The position numbers and the translations under genes were made by a program. Positions 63,376-64,000 of a stretch of 64,000 bases of DNA are shown here, in pieces. Within the stretch, counting starts at the first letter, position 1, and the number at the start of each line of letters is the position of its first letter. The stretch comes from Nemophila menziesii (taxonomy: Eukaryota > Streptophyta > Magnoliopsida > Boraginales > Hydrophyllaceae), in the NCBI GenBank assembly GCA_029959085.1, contig JARWIR010000031.1:8184001-8248000 (forward strand). Reading direction: 5' to 3'. The notes beneath the pieces were generated by a model. It was not told where the DNA came from. It did no database searches and was given only the letters and a program-made list of their open reading frames with translations.

Positions 63376-64000
63376 CAATGATTTGATTATGATGAAGATG
63401 TTAATGACTTCTCCTTTGTTCTCGTTTGACTTTATCTAAAACTAGATAGCCTTAGTCATCTCAGAGAAAATGTCCATAGATTCCTGGCTAACATTGAATT
63501 GAATTATGTTTATGGCCACGTAAACTAGATTTAAATGGATATCTAATGGTATTGAACTCTTTTATAATAGTTCTCATCAATACTTTAAAGTTGGCAACAT
63601 ATTCAGAAAACATATACTCAAAATTAATAGGGTAAGACTCTAATCCTATATTGGATTGTCCAATATCAACATATTAATCATTAATTATATTGATAAAACA
63701 AATATCATAGGTTAACTAGGTAGTTACTTAATTAGTTTTTGAATGACATAAATATAGGGTATGTCTCATAATACGATTGGTATTGGACGATCCAATATTG
63801 GATAGAATTATTTTCTAAATAAATATAAAGTCATATAGTCTAATTTTTTAATAACATTGAAAAATGTAGAACATTTTTTAATTATATATTGTAATATAAT
63901 GCAATTAACTCAAAAGCAATTTGGGGTTTAATTTTGTATTTTTATATGATTGTTAGTAGGGAAATAGTTTGATAAATTAGAAATGTTGTGTTGGCCACAA
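63376..64000. repeat. Block c flank, cut by window end
   Basis: Copy of 3261-3990, with about 120 bases missing near 63437. An ABCC relic is expected just past the window end. Confidence 0.8.

Overview
This window looks like a gene-free block of plant nuclear repeat DNA. I found no intact protein-coding gene, rRNA or tRNA. Every open frame is short (115 codons or fewer), and they are explained by translated hexamer repeats, AT-rich filler, CCACC/GGTGG tracts or broken relics. A flowering-plant origin is inferred from three things: a CACTA-type subterminal fragment, a tRNA-derived SINE, and relics of a plant-like ABCC (MRP-type) ABC transporter. I cannot name the species.

The window is part of a head-to-tail array of very long repeat units (typically 8-10 kb). 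A complete unit, best seen at about 1370-9514 and 17866-26190, has eight blocks in fixed order: (a) a 0.9-1.6 kb degenerate CCTTAA tract, always C-rich on the + strand; (b) a block with TGTTTACTATTCACATTAAT repeats; (c) a block that includes, on the - strand, a dead ABCC transmembrane-domain-2 exon; (d) an AT-rich block with (AT)n/(GT)n runs; (e) a block with a TATA/TGGGCC-like cluster; (f) a block of GAGTAT words with a 13-bp stem-loop; (g) a block with a ~98-nt hairpin whose arms have changed together between copies; (h) a block ending in the constant entry sequence of the next CCTTAA tract. Tracts begin near 1370, 9515, 17866, 26191, 36944, 47139, 52351 and 61426, with short remnants at 1, 16741, 32119 and 60113.

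Units at 1370 and 17866 (and the partial one at 61426) form one subfamily. Units starting at 9515, 26191, 36944, 47139 and 52351 are the other, more rearranged kind. The first bases of the window match about 60.1 kb onward, so the array continues outside both ends. Rearrangements include a long-palindrome (foldback) element carrying a SINE at 13893-16090, with a left half at 50203 and a right half at 58341; a CACTA scrap at 33012; and several deletion or jump junctions, two of which are shared by different units.

The most notable results are the ABCC relic repeated in six units with a shared 22-nt disabling insertion, the covarying hairpin of block g, and the internal order of the CCTTAA tracts. 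All were read by eye; no alignment, folding or database search was run.
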